A DNA stretch of 64,000 bases from Aestuariibius insulae (GTDB lineage: Bacteria > Pseudomonadota > Alphaproteobacteria > Rhodobacterales > Rhodobacteraceae), in contig NZ_JBFONW020000003.1 of assembly GCF_040783535.2 (NCBI RefSeq), forward strand, positions 248,001 to 312,000, written 5' to 3'. The notes under the pieces are model-generated. The model was not told the DNA's origin. It worked only from the letters and a program-made list of their open reading frames with translations, and ran no database searches. The position numbers and the translations under genes were made by a program. This document shows, in pieces, positions 55,951 through 64,000 of this stretch (position 1 is its first letter; each line of letters begins with the position of its first letter).

Positions 55951-56422
55951 CGTCGGCACTCATATGTCTTAGCCTGTCGAGCAGGCCCTGGAGAATATAT
56001 CCGGCGGCGACGTGATCGATCACCTCTGCGCGCCGCCGCCGCGAGGTGTCGGCTTCGAGCAATGCCCGTTCAGCGGCCACCGTCGACAGACGCTCGTCCC
56101 AGAATGTGATGGGGAGTGTCATGCGGGTCTGCAGGTTCCGGGCGAATGCGCGGGTGGACTGGCATCTGGGACCCTCGCTGCCGTCCATATTGCGGGGCAG
56201 ACCGAGAACGAGGCCTCCCACAGTGCGGCTGCGCAGGATTTCGGCGAGGCGGTCGGCATCCTGACCGAACTTGCGCCGCGTGATGGTCTCAAGCGGGGTC
56301 GCGATGCTGAGCAGAGGGTCGGAGACGGCAACGCCGATGGTCCGTGTTCCCAGATCGAGACCTGCAATGGCGCAGGGCAAGGGCAGGGCGGCCCGAAAAT
56401 CCGAGAGGTCTTCGAGGATCAC
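55940..56422 (-). CDS. ruvX: Pre-16S rRNA processing / Holliday junction resolvase-like RuvX (YqgF)
   Basis: A 160-residue RNase H-fold nuclease of the YqgF family: CAIAGLDLGTRTIGVAVSDPLLSIATPLETI, VGGLVLGLPRNMDGSEGPRCQSTRAFARNL, FWDERLSTVAAERALLEADTSRRRRAEVIDHVAAGYILQGLLD. The start is a GTG overlapping the ccmI stop (GTGA) with GGAG just before it. It acts in 16S rRNA 5' end maturation. The frame's long upstream extension lies inside ccmI. Confidence 0.93.
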   Translation of the reverse strand: MILEDLSDFRAALPLPCAIAGLDLGTRTIGVAVSDPLLSIATPLETITRRKFGQDADRLAEILRSRTVGGLVLGLPRNMDGSEGPRCQSTRAFARNLQTRMTLPITFWDERLSTVAAERALLEADTSRRRRAEVIDHVAAGYILQGLLDRLRHMSADDDR

Positions 56423-57612
56423 TCCAGCAGGCCCGCTCGGATCGCGCCGTCGCGGACCAGGCTCAGGGCCGCCTCGTCCTCTCCGAAGACCTGCTGGGCT
56501 TCGGTCCAGACCGCACTTGCCGTCTCCGTCTGTCCCAGAACGCCGTAGGATGCGATCAGCCGGGCCCAATCCTCGGGCGGGCCGCCTTCGGTCGCGAGCC
56601 GGTCTGCCAGAGAGTTCACCATGGCGGTGATCGCTTCCATCTGTTCGCCAGGGGGCAGATCCTCGAGAGCGTCCGTCTGGCTTTGGGGCGGGAGCGTGTA
56701 ATCGACGCCTGCTTCGAAGGCGATCCGCTCGATCCCCTGCCGGACGAGGTCCGCATAGACGCGGGCGCCGTCCTGATCGACCAGAGGGCGCCAAAGCTGG
56801 AAGGCGAGATCGCTTCGGTCCGTCTGGGCATAGAGAAGGCCAAGGTAGTAGCGTGCCGCAGGATCGCGGGGGTCGGCTTCGAATTGCGCCCTCGCGCGCG
56901 CTTCCAGTTCAGGAGAGACGCGTCCTCCGGCGGCTTGCTGCATCAGTTGCCACAACCGCTCGCGATCCTCGGATTGCACCGTTCCGGCCGCCGATTTGAG
57001 GTCGACCAGCCGCTCCTGAGCGACGCGTGCGGGGATAAAGTTGCCTAGCCGCGCCTCGTAGAACGCCAGAAGCTCGAGCCCGCGAAGATCGTCCGGGCGG
57101 CTTGCGACAGCGGCGCGCAGTTGTTCCATCAGATCGGCGTCTTCCTCGGACAGCGGAAGCGGGGGGCGCTCTGCTGCGGCGTCTTCCATTTGCTGCTGCG
57201 GGAGCCGCGCGCGCCTGAGATCCTCGCTTTGGGCCAGACGCATCTCGCGCGGCAGATCCGGCAATCCTCCGGAGCCTTGCCACGCGTAAAGGCCAAGGCT
57301 GCTCGCTGCGACGGCCAGGATAGTGGAGGCGATGGCCCAGTTCGTGAGGGTCCGGGGAGCGTCGGCGGCCCTGCGGCTCTCGCTCTCGTCCGCCGCAAGG
57401 ATCCGGCGGGATATCTCGACCCGGCTTCTTTCGGCATCGGCAGGATCGACGACGCCGCGTTCGAGGTCCCTGTCAAGCTCTGCCAACTGGTTGAGATAGA
57501 TCGAAAGATCCTTGTTCTCCTTGGGGTCGGCCCCCCGGGTTCTGACGAAGGCGTGAATCAACGCGCTCGCCGTCAGCCCGATCAACAGCAGGAGTGTGAT
57601 CCAGAACATCAT
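56419..57612 (-). CDS. ccmI: Cytochrome c biogenesis protein CcmI (CycH)
   Basis: A 397-residue protein with two membrane helices (about 1-20 and 90-108), a leucine-zipper-like loop between them (YLNQLAELDRDLERGVVDPADAERSRVEISRRIL) and a periplasmic TPR domain (LRGLELLAFYEARLGNFIPARVAQERLVDLKSA; DPRDPAARYYLGLLYAQTDRSDLAFQLW). It holds apocytochrome c for haem attachment. Start at 57612 (MMFWITLLLL), five bases after AGGTGA; a GTG nine bases earlier is possible. Confidence 0.92.
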   Translation of the reverse strand: MMFWITLLLLIGLTASALIHAFVRTRGADPKENKDLSIYLNQLAELDRDLERGVVDPADAERSRVEISRRILAADESESRRAADAPRTLTNWAIASTILAVAASSLGLYAWQGSGGLPDLPREMRLAQSEDLRRARLPQQQMEDAAAERPPLPLSEEDADLMEQLRAAVASRPDDLRGLELLAFYEARLGNFIPARVAQERLVDLKSAAGTVQSEDRERLWQLMQQAAGGRVSPELEARARAQFEADPRDPAARYYLGLLYAQTDRSDLAFQLWRPLVDQDGARVYADLVRQGIERIAFEAGVDYTLPPQSQTDALEDLPPGEQMEAITAMVNSLADRLATEGGPPEDWARLIASYGVLGQTETASAVWTEAQQVFGEDEAALSLVRDGAIRAGLLE

Positions 57613-57779
57613 GACGCTCACCTAATGCTCCGGATCGCGGATCTAAAGATACGATTTGCGTTCACCGCGACGCTCTGTCGCTTTTCCGGGACGGGGTGCC
57701 GCTCTGGTCGGGCTTTTGCATCGATAGTTCTGTCGATATTGTCCGGCAGTCGCTTTACGTGCAGGGGATCAGACGCTTC

Positions 57780-59027
57780 ATGAAACGCTATTCGGCCTTT
57801 GCCGTCGCCAGAGAAGCCTTGCGCCGTCATTCGGGCTGGCAGCGCGCCTGGGCCTCGCCGGAGCCGCGGCAAAGCTATGACGTCATCATTGTCGGGGCAG
57901 GGGGACACGGGCTTGCGACGGCCTATTACCTTGGCAAGAACCACGGCATCACGAATGTCGCGGTTCTTGAGAAAGGCTGGCTTGGCGGCGGCAATACCGG
58001 GCGCAACACCACGATCATTCGCAGCAATTATTTGCAGGATCCCTCGGCCGCGATCTACGAGAAAGCGCGGTCCCTTTACGAGACGCTGAGCCAGGATCTG
58101 AACTACAATATCATGTTCTCTCCGCGCGGGGTGATGATGCTGGCGCAGACCCATCATGAGGTGCGCGGGTATCAGCGGACCGCCCATGCCAATGCGTTGC
58201 AGGGGGTTGACACAGAGTATGTCGGACCGGAGCGGGTCAAGGAGCTGTGCCCGATCATCTCGATCGATGGCCCGCGCTATCCGGTTCTGGGCGCGCTTTG
58301 GCAGGCGCGTGGCGGAACGGCCCGTCACGATGCGGTCGCCTGGGGATATGCGCGCGCCTGCTCGGATATGGGCATGCATATCATCCAGAAATGCGAGGTC
58401 ACCGGCGTCAGATCGTCGAACGGTCAGGTGACGGGGGTGGAGACATCGAAGGGTCCGATTGCGTGTGACAAGCTGGGCGTCGTCGTGGCGGGCCATTCGG
58501 GGCGGCTGGCCGAGATGGCGGGCTTTCGGTTGCCGGTGGAGAGCGTGGCCCTGCAGGCCTTGGTCAGCGAGCCGATCAAACCCTGCATGGATGTGGTCGT
58601 CATGGCCAATACCGTGCACGGCTATATGAGCCAGTCGGATAAGGGCGAGATGGTTATCGGCGGCGGGGCGGACGGGTTCAACAACTACACGCAGCGCGGT
58701 TCCTTCCATCATATCGAAGAGACCGTGCGCGCCCTGATCGAAACCTTTCCGATGCTCTCGCGGCTGAAGATGCTGCGCCAGTGGGGCGGGATCGTGGATA
58801 TGACCGGAGATCGCTCGCCGATCATTGGAAAGACGCCGTTGGGGAACTGTTTTCTCAATTGCGGCTGGGGGACCGGCGGCTTTAAGGCGATCCCGGGCGG
58901 CGGCTGGGCCACCGCCGAGCTGATCGCGAAAGGCGAGCCGGGTCCGCTGGCCCGGGCGTTCTCTTTGGGCAGGTTCCGGGAGGGCCGGTTCATCGATGAA
59001 AGCGTGGCGGCGGGGGTGGCGCATTGA
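57780..59027 (+). CDS. soxB: Sarcosine oxidase beta subunit
   Basis: A 415-residue flavoprotein of heterotetrameric sarcosine oxidase, which demethylates sarcosine to glycine, formaldehyde (or methylene-THF) and hydrogen peroxide. It has the FAD-binding start YDVIIVGAGGHGLATAYYLGKNHGITNVAVLEKGWLGGGNTGRNTTIIRSNYL, with the His covalent FMN site expected nearby, and GWGTGGFKAIPGGG at the end. Unlike most clusters, about 670 bases with two small membrane genes separate it from soxD. Confidence 0.94.
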   Translation: MKRYSAFAVAREALRRHSGWQRAWASPEPRQSYDVIIVGAGGHGLATAYYLGKNHGITNVAVLEKGWLGGGNTGRNTTIIRSNYLQDPSAAIYEKARSLYETLSQDLNYNIMFSPRGVMMLAQTHHEVRGYQRTAHANALQGVDTEYVGPERVKELCPIISIDGPRYPVLGALWQARGGTARHDAVAWGYARACSDMGMHIIQKCEVTGVRSSNGQVTGVETSKGPIACDKLGVVVAGHSGRLAEMAGFRLPVESVALQALVSEPIKPCMDVVVMANTVHGYMSQSDKGEMVIGGGADGFNNYTQRGSFHHIEETVRALIETFPMLSRLKMLRQWGGIVDMTGDRSPIIGKTPLGNCFLNCGWGTGGFKAIPGGGWATAELIAKGEPGPLARAFSLGRFREGRFIDESVAAGVAH

Positions 59028-59229
59028 TGCGGCGTGCAGCGGATATCAAGACCTGCCGAGCTATGGATCGGTCAGCTTGCAAGACGGAGGACCCGGTCGC
59101 GTTCGGGGCCGATAGACGGATCTTTGCCGACAAGTCGGCGACCGGCAGCCGAGTCCCGCCCAAAGCGCTGCAGGCTCGCTCAGATGTCTTATCTTTAAGG
59201 GCTCACGAAGCCTCTTTGAGGAGTAAGAC

Positions 59230-59439
59230 ATGGCAAACGAGACATCCTCTTCCAACACCATCATCTATATCGTGGGCGGCCTGGTGGTCATCGGCGTTAT
59301 CCTGTTCTTCGTCTTTGCCGGCGGAGATGGGGAGACGACCGAGACTGTCGTGCCCGAGGCCGAAACCGAGACGATTGACGAGCCTGCCGATGACGGCGCT
59401 GTCGAGACCGAAGACGCGGAACCGCAGACCGGCAATTGA
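59230..59439 (+). CDS. Small acidic single-helix membrane protein
   Basis: A 69-residue protein: short polar N-terminus, one helix (NTIIYIVGGLVVIGVILFFVFAGG, about 9-32), then an Asp/Glu/Thr-rich tail without Arg or Lys. GAGGAG lies eight bases before the ATG. It sits between soxB and soxD and is followed by a perfect 12-bp hairpin. No family recognised. Confidence 0.65.
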   Translation: MANETSSSNTIIYIVGGLVVIGVILFFVFAGGDGETTETVVPEAETETIDEPADDGAVETEDAEPQTGN

Positions 59440-59447
59440 TGTTGGCA

Positions 59448-59480
59448 CATGCGCGGCCTCTCTCAGAAAGGCCGCGCATG
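59448..59480 (+). terminator. Perfect 12-bp hairpin in the sox region
   Basis: CATGCGCGGCCT and AGGCCGCGCATG pair perfectly around a 9-base loop, eight bases after the small membrane gene's stop. There is no T-run, so it may be an attenuator, mRNA stabiliser or weak terminator. Confidence 0.5.
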
Positions 59481-59517
59481 ATGCGTCTATTACGGCACGT
59501 AGTTCAGGAGAAGATGT

Positions 59518-59664
59518 ATGTCCCCCCGCCAGGCACGGTTCGCAGGTTTTTTTGCAGGCGCTATCGGAACGATCGTCGTCGGTCTGTTTCTCACGGTCGT
59601 CATCACCGGTCAGGCGATTGGGACGGGACCTGAACCCAAGCTTCGCGTGGACTTCATCGACTGA
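59518..59664 (+). CDS. 48-residue membrane protein upstream of soxD
   Basis: The frame from ATG 59518 gives 48 residues with one hydrophobic helix (FAGFFAGAIGTIVVGLFLTVVITG) between a basic N-terminus MSPRQARF and a polar tail ending LRVDFID. CAGGAGAAG lies eight bases upstream. It ends 33 bases before soxD and is likely part of the sox operon. No family recognised. Confidence 0.55.
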   Translation: MSPRQARFAGFFAGAIGTIVVGLFLTVVITGQAIGTGPEPKLRVDFID

Positions 59665-59697
59665 TCCGCAGCGCTCGCCGCGGGCGGGGGCACTTCC

Positions 59698-60024
59698 ATG
59701 CTGACGCTGACCTGTCCTTATTGCGGGGTCGAAGCGGATGAGACAGAGCTGTCTCCCGGCGGGCAGGCGCATCTGGTTCGTCCGGATGTCGCGAGCGACG
59801 ACGAAGCGTTCGAGAGTTACCTTTTCCTGCGGCAGAATCCCAAGGGCGTTCATTTCGAACGGTGGCGCCACAGCTTTGGATGCGGCAAGTGGTTTCACGT
59901 CGCGCGCTGTACGGTGACGCTCGAGGTGTTTGGAGCCTATTCCGCGCAGACCTCCGAGCCGCCGAATGACCTGCTGGCAGTGATAGATGAACGCCGCCCG
60001 AACTGGCGCGAGGTCTCCCGATGA
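59698..60024 (+). CDS. soxD: Sarcosine oxidase delta subunit
   Basis: A 108-residue zinc-binding subunit: MLTLTCPYCGVEADETELSPGGQAHLVRP with the CPYC ligands, then FLRQNPKGVHFERWRHSFGCGKWFHVARCTVT carrying the His/Cys ligands and family signature. Its stop overlaps the soxA start (ATGA). Confidence 0.95.
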   Translation: MLTLTCPYCGVEADETELSPGGQAHLVRPDVASDDEAFESYLFLRQNPKGVHFERWRHSFGCGKWFHVARCTVTLEVFGAYSAQTSEPPNDLLAVIDERRPNWREVSR

Positions 60025-63014
60025 GCACACGGCTGGATGCTGGCGGGTCCCGGATAGACCGCGCGAAACCGCTGACCTTTTCCTTTAACGGGAAACGGTT
60101 GAAAGGGTACGAGGGAGATACGCTCGCCTCCGCCCTGCTGGCGAACGGGCAGACCCTTGTCGGGCGGTCATTTAAGTATCATCGGCCCCGCGGCATCGTA
60201 GCAAGCGGACCCGAAGAGCCGAACGCTCTGTTCAACATAGGGGAGGGCGGAACCTTCGAGCCGAATGCGCGGGCGACCACAACGCCCTTGCGGGGCGGGC
60301 TGACGGTCAGGTCGCAAAACCACTGGCCCAGCCTCGAATTCGACGTCGGAGCGATCAATGCGCGACTGTCGCGGTTTTTGCCCGCAGGCTTTTACTACAA
60401 GATGTTCATTCATCCGCGATCCTTCTGGAAGCATGTCTACGAGCCGTTCATCCGTCAGTCCGCGGGTCTGGGTCAGGCCCCTGTCGACCGCGATGCGAAT
60501 CGGTATGAGCATGCCTATGCCCATACGGATGTCCTTGTGATCGGAGGCGGTCTTTCGGGTCTTCATGCGGCGCATCTGGCGGCCTCGGCCGGTGCGGATG
60601 TCATGCTGCTGGAGCGGGAGACGGCTTTGGGTGGGCGATCTGTCGTGGATCTGGCGTCTCTGGACGGAGGCAGTCCCGCCGCATGGGTATCGCAGACGGC
60701 GCAGAGCCTGGCCTCCTTGGCGAATGTGACGGTGAAGACCGCAACGGTGGCATCCGGCCTTTATGACCATGGCTATGTTCTCGCCGATGAAGCGCTGACG
60801 TCACCCCAGGGGCTTCGAAGCCGCCTTTGGCGGATCAGGGCCAAGACTGTCATCGTTGCGACAGGCGCGATAGAGCGGCCTTTATCTTTCGCGGGCAATG
60901 ATCGTCCCGGTGTCATGCTCGCCTCTGCGGTCAGGGATTATCTGGCCGGCTACGGGGTCAGCGTCGGAGACCGGACCGTCCTTGTGACCAACAATGACGA
61001 CGGCTATCGGACGGCGCTGGCGCTCGTCGATGCGGGGCTGTCGGTTCCCGCGATCATCGATGCCCGGCCGGAGGGCGGCGGGTCTTTGGCCGACGCGGCG
61101 CGCGAGAAAGGGATCCGGATCGAGACCGGATGCGGGATCGCGAAGGTCAAAGGCTCAAAGCATGTCGAAGGCGTGGCGATCTGCCGTCAGGCGGGCGAGG
61201 GGGCGATCGTTGACGATATCGCGTGCGACTGCGTTGCGATGTCCGGAGGATGGTCACCTGCGGTTCATCTTTGGTCCCATTGCGGCGAAAAGCTTGTGTG
61301 GAACGAGCAGAGTGTCGCGTTCGAGCCCGATCCGGCCTCTTCCCCGACCGGGGCCGATGGCACGCCAAACGTGTTCGCGGCTGGTCTGACGGTCGGCTCT
61401 GCCGAGGACTGTGTGTCATCGGCGAGCGAGGCCGCTCGCGCGGCCTGCGGGGCGATTGGGCTTGAGATCCCGCGATTGGTCGCTCCGGCCGTCCCGGTGG
61501 AGACCGCAGCGCCTATACTGGCCGTCTGGACGATGCCCCAGGGGGCGGGGCCGGACCTGCGCGAGAAGATGTGGCTCGACTTTCAGAACGATGTGAAGGT
61601 CAGCGACGTTCAGCTTGCGGCGCAGGAGGGGTTCGAGAGTGTCGAGCATACCAAGCGCTACACGACGCTTGGCATGGCGACAGATCAGGGCAAGTTGAGC
61701 AATATCAACGGGCTTGCCATTCTGTCGAAAGAGCTCGACAAGCCGATCCCTCAGGTCGGCACCACGACATTCAGGCCGCCCTATCAACCTCTGACGATGG
61801 GATCGATCGGGGGCGAGGCGCGCGGTCCTCTTTTTCAACCGGTTCGGCAGACCCCCATGCATGACTGGCATGACGCGAACGGTGTCGTCTGGGAGCCGGT
61901 GGGTCACTGGCGCAGACCCTATGCCTATCCCGGGAAGGGCGAGACGGTGGAGGAGGCTGTCGCGCGAGAGGTGACGACCGTCCGGTCGGGCGTCGGTCTT
62001 TTGGATGCCTCCACGCTTGGAAAGCTGATCGTCAAAGGGCCCGATGCCGGCACGTTTCTTGATCTGATCTACACCAACATGATGAGCACCCTGAAGGTCG
62101 GACGCTGCCGGTATGGTCTGATGTGTTCGGAGAACGGATTTCTCATGGACGACGGTGTGGTCGCGCGTCTGTCCGAGGATACGTTCCTGTGTCACACGAC
62201 ATCGGGCGGTGCAGACCGTATCCATGCCCATCTCGAGGAATGGCTTCAGACGGAGTGGTGGGATCTGAAGGTCTGGGTTGTGAATGCGACCGAGCAATAT
62301 GCGCAGATCGCCGTGGTCGGACCGAAGGCGAGAGAGATCCTTGAGACGCTGGGCGGGCTCGACGTCTCGCGTGAGGCGCTGCCGTTCATGGGCTGGATGG
62401 ATGGCTCGCTGGCGGGCCTGCCGGTCCGGGTCTTCCGCATCAGCTTTTCTGGAGAGCTGAGCTATGAGATCGCCGTTCCTGCGGGGCTGGGCCGGGCGCT
62501 TTGGGATCGTCTGCTTGAGGCAGGCGAGGGGCATGACATTGCGCCATATGGCACCGAAGCCTTGCATATCATGAGGGCCGAGAAGGGGTTCATCATGATT
62601 GGCGACGAGACGGATGGAACGGTGACACCTCAGGATCTTGGTCTGCATTGGGCGATCTCCAAGAAGAAAGAGGACTTCATCGGCAAGCGCGGTCAGATGC
62701 GCAGTCATATGACCGCCGAGGATCGCTGGCGCCTTGTGGGACTTGAGACGGTGGACGGGCAGGTTCTGCCCGATGGGGCCTATGCGATCGGCGAGGGGGA
62801 GACGGAGAACGGCCAACGCCGTATGATCGGCCGGGTGACCTCGACCTATATGTCGCCGACACTTGAGCGGGGTATCGCGATGGGTCTGGTTGAACATGGT
62901 CCGGAGCGGATGGGAGAGATTTTGGATTTTCCCACGACAGATGGCGAGATCATCCAGGCGAAGATCGTCGATCCCGTATTCTACGATCCAGAAGGGGAAC
63001 GGCAGGATGTCTGA
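60021..63014 (+). CDS. soxA: Sarcosine oxidase alpha subunit
   Basis: A 997-residue subunit binding NAD+ and folate. The N-terminal 2Fe-2S-like fold without cluster (PLTFSFNGKRLKGYEGDTLASALLANGQTLVGRSFKYHRPRGI) is followed by a Rossmann dinucleotide site (VLVIGGGLSGLHAAHLAASAGADVMLLER, about residue 170) and the C-terminal aminomethyltransferase (GcvT-like) half (SGVGLLDASTLGKLIVKGPDAGTFLDLIYTNMMSTLKVGRCRYGLM). It overlaps soxD and soxG, so the three are coupled. Confidence 0.95.
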   Translation: MSTRLDAGGSRIDRAKPLTFSFNGKRLKGYEGDTLASALLANGQTLVGRSFKYHRPRGIVASGPEEPNALFNIGEGGTFEPNARATTTPLRGGLTVRSQNHWPSLEFDVGAINARLSRFLPAGFYYKMFIHPRSFWKHVYEPFIRQSAGLGQAPVDRDANRYEHAYAHTDVLVIGGGLSGLHAAHLAASAGADVMLLERETALGGRSVVDLASLDGGSPAAWVSQTAQSLASLANVTVKTATVASGLYDHGYVLADEALTSPQGLRSRLWRIRAKTVIVATGAIERPLSFAGNDRPGVMLASAVRDYLAGYGVSVGDRTVLVTNNDDGYRTALALVDAGLSVPAIIDARPEGGGSLADAAREKGIRIETGCGIAKVKGSKHVEGVAICRQAGEGAIVDDIACDCVAMSGGWSPAVHLWSHCGEKLVWNEQSVAFEPDPASSPTGADGTPNVFAAGLTVGSAEDCVSSASEAARAACGAIGLEIPRLVAPAVPVETAAPILAVWTMPQGAGPDLREKMWLDFQNDVKVSDVQLAAQEGFESVEHTKRYTTLGMATDQGKLSNINGLAILSKELDKPIPQVGTTTFRPPYQPLTMGSIGGEARGPLFQPVRQTPMHDWHDANGVVWEPVGHWRRPYAYPGKGETVEEAVAREVTTVRSGVGLLDASTLGKLIVKGPDAGTFLDLIYTNMMSTLKVGRCRYGLMCSENGFLMDDGVVARLSEDTFLCHTTSGGADRIHAHLEEWLQTEWWDLKVWVVNATEQYAQIAVVGPKAREILETLGGLDVSREALPFMGWMDGSLAGLPVRVFRISFSGELSYEIAVPAGLGRALWDRLLEAGEGHDIAPYGTEALHIMRAEKGFIMIGDETDGTVTPQDLGLHWAISKKKEDFIGKRGQMRSHMTAEDRWRLVGLETVDGQVLPDGAYAIGEGETENGQRRMIGRVTSTYMSPTLERGIAMGLVEHGPERMGEILDFPTTDGEIIQAKIVDPVFYDPEGERQDV

Positions 63015-63585
63015 TCATCGGACCGCCCTTGGCGGATGTCAGGCCTCGGGCCTTGTCGAGATCAGCGAGGCGGAGGCACGCGGCATGATCGCGATCCGAG
63101 CTGATCTGGACAATGCCGATCTGAAACGCAGCCTCGATGCCGTTGTGGGCGCAGGCGTTCCGGCCCCGGGCCAGGTGAGCGACCGGGCGCGCGGTCAGAT
63201 TTGCTGGATGTCGCCGGATGAGCTTCTGCTGATGCTTCCCAAGGCGGCCTGTGACGAGACCCTGACGCGGTTGCGGGACGATCTGGTGGGTCAGCACGCC
63301 CTTGTGGAAGACATGTCCGACGCAAGGGCGGTTTTTGTTCTTGAAGGCGATCATTGCCGCGATGTCCTTGCAAAGATTTCGCCTGCGGATGTGCGAGCGT
63401 CTGTCCTGTCGCCGGGTGTGATCCGGCGCACGCGCATGGGTCAGGTGCCAGCGGCCTTCTGGCTGACACGCGAGGCGCGAGCCGAGGTCATCTGTTTCCG
63501 GTCAGTCGCCAGATATGTCTTCGATCTGCTGGACGCGGCCTCGAGCGGACCGCCGCTTCGCATGGAACGGCCCGCCGCGAAATAA
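63007..63585 (+). CDS. soxG: Sarcosine oxidase gamma subunit
   Basis: A 192-residue subunit. Its ATG at 63007 overlaps the soxA end by eight bases. Signatures are ICWMSPDELLLMLP, VEDMSDARAVFVLEGDHCRDVLAKISPADV and RRTRMGQVPAAFWLTREARAEVICFRSVARYVFDLL. It completes the soxBDAG enzyme, here in the usual order. Confidence 0.93.
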   Translation: MSDHRTALGGCQASGLVEISEAEARGMIAIRADLDNADLKRSLDAVVGAGVPAPGQVSDRARGQICWMSPDELLLMLPKAACDETLTRLRDDLVGQHALVEDMSDARAVFVLEGDHCRDVLAKISPADVRASVLSPGVIRRTRMGQVPAAFWLTREARAEVICFRSVARYVFDLLDAASSGPPLRMERPAAK

Positions 63586-63683
63586 ATCCCGGCCCTTCAG
63601 GGCACATAGTGGTCCGTCGTGGGGAACCGGGGCGGCTTCAAAGCGATAGTCTCTTGAACCTGTCAGACCAGAAGGAACAGCAC

Positions 63684-64000
63684 ATGGCTTTCGATCTTCC
63701 CGACCTTCCGTATGCGCACGACGCCCTCGCCAGCAAGGGCATGTCGAAAGAGACGCTCGAATATCATCACGACAAGCACCATGCGGCCTATGCGACCAAG
63801 ACGTCGGATATGGTGAAAGGGACCGAATGGGAGGGCAAGAGCATCGAGGAGGTCGTCAAGGGCACCTATGATGCTTCTTCTGTCACGCAGTCCGGGCTGT
63901 TCGACAATGCCTCGCAATTCTGGAACCACGTGCAGTTCTGGGAGATGATGGGGCCTGGTGACAGCGCCATGCCGGGTGAGTTGGACAAGGCGATCACCGA
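63684..64000 (+). CDS. sodB: Superoxide dismutase (Fe/Mn), 5' part
   Basis: The frame from ATG 63684 (GAAGGAA upstream) runs off the right edge after 105 residues. It begins MAFDLPDLPYAHDALASKGM and has the metal ligands HH in LEYHHDKHHAAYATK and in ASQFWNHVQFWEMM, as in Fe-type superoxide dismutase. The C-terminal half, with the Asp and His ligands, is outside the window. Confidence 0.93.
   Translation, partial: MAFDLPDLPYAHDALASKGMSKETLEYHHDKHHAAYATKTSDMVKGTEWEGKSIEEVVKGTYDASSVTQSGLFDNASQFWNHVQFWEMMGPGDSAMPGELDKAIT

Noticed and set aside
61416..62897. 493-codon minus-strand frame opposite soxA
   Set aside because: Shadow of soxA; His/Arg-rich composition and no motif.
1..64000. CRISPR arrays, insertion sequences and rRNA genes
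   Set aside because: I found no regularly spaced repeat array of CRISPR type, no transposase and no rRNA sequence in the window.

Overview
The window is from an alphaproteobacterium, most likely a Rhodobacteraceae (roseobacter-like) species. The evidence is the soxBDAG sarcosine oxidase set, a CcmI/RuvX/DUF1289 cluster, Tad-pilus-type genes and small proteins typical of this family. The window splits at a tRNA-Glu gene (minus strand, 40485-40559).

Positions 1 to about 40541 are the right part of an integrative and conjugative element (ICE) integrated at the 3' end of that tRNA. From the right end inward come a tyrosine integrase with a small HTH partner, a DUF932 / ParB / toprim / DUF2493 / membrane protein / DUF736 block, then a regulatory and transfer module read leftward. 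That module is a divergent qseC-like / qseM-like pair, an fseA-like gene split by a +1 frame change, an rdfS-like HTH gene, repA, DUF2840, traF, a lytic transglycosylase, a DUF3363 relaxase (rlxS), traG and a CopG regulator, and finally the trb mating-pair genes trbB-C-D-E-J-K-L-F (trbF is cut by the window edge). This order is that of the Mesorhizobium ICEMlSymR7A family, where FseA is made by programmed +1 frameshifting and is held back by QseM.

Between copG and trbB, where transfer genes would normally continue, about 14.7 kb of accessory DNA is inserted. It holds a PrlF/YhaV toxin-antitoxin pair and a metal-resistance island. The island contains MarR plus a penicillin-acylase-like hydrolase; a MerR regulator divergent from a CDF transporter - transglutaminase-like - CDF transporter operon; a Crp/Fnr regulator divergent from a periplasmic metal-sensor-like protein; a copper operon (small His/Cys protein, DUF411, cytochrome c, CopC, CopD, multicopper oxidase, membrane protein); CsoR; and a DUF305 / MauE-glutaredoxin / DsbA-like operon. 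Two matching 17-bp inverted repeats (13861 and 18604) look like a shared CsoR operator, so CsoR probably controls both copper operons.

From 40560 to 64000 is ordinary chromosome: recJ-glpX-hom, a TetR pair, a three-gene Tad-like group of visibly lower GC, a Glu/Leu-type dehydrogenase, a DUF4453 protein, a gene-poor stretch (52130-53842), dusA, a TauE/SafE permease, DUF1289-ruvX-ccmI, soxB-(two small membrane proteins)-soxD-soxA-soxG, and the start of an Fe/Mn superoxide dismutase.

The best leads are DNA or RNA elements: the FseA-type +1 frameshift site with a perfect 12-bp hairpin just upstream of it; three iteron-like repeats at exactly 23-bp spacing inside the repA 3' end; a duplicated structured leader in front of both parB and the DUF932 gene; a 71-nt nested inverted repeat; the paired CsoR operators; and the CDF-transglutaminase-CDF operon. 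All calls rest on reading the sequence without database searches.
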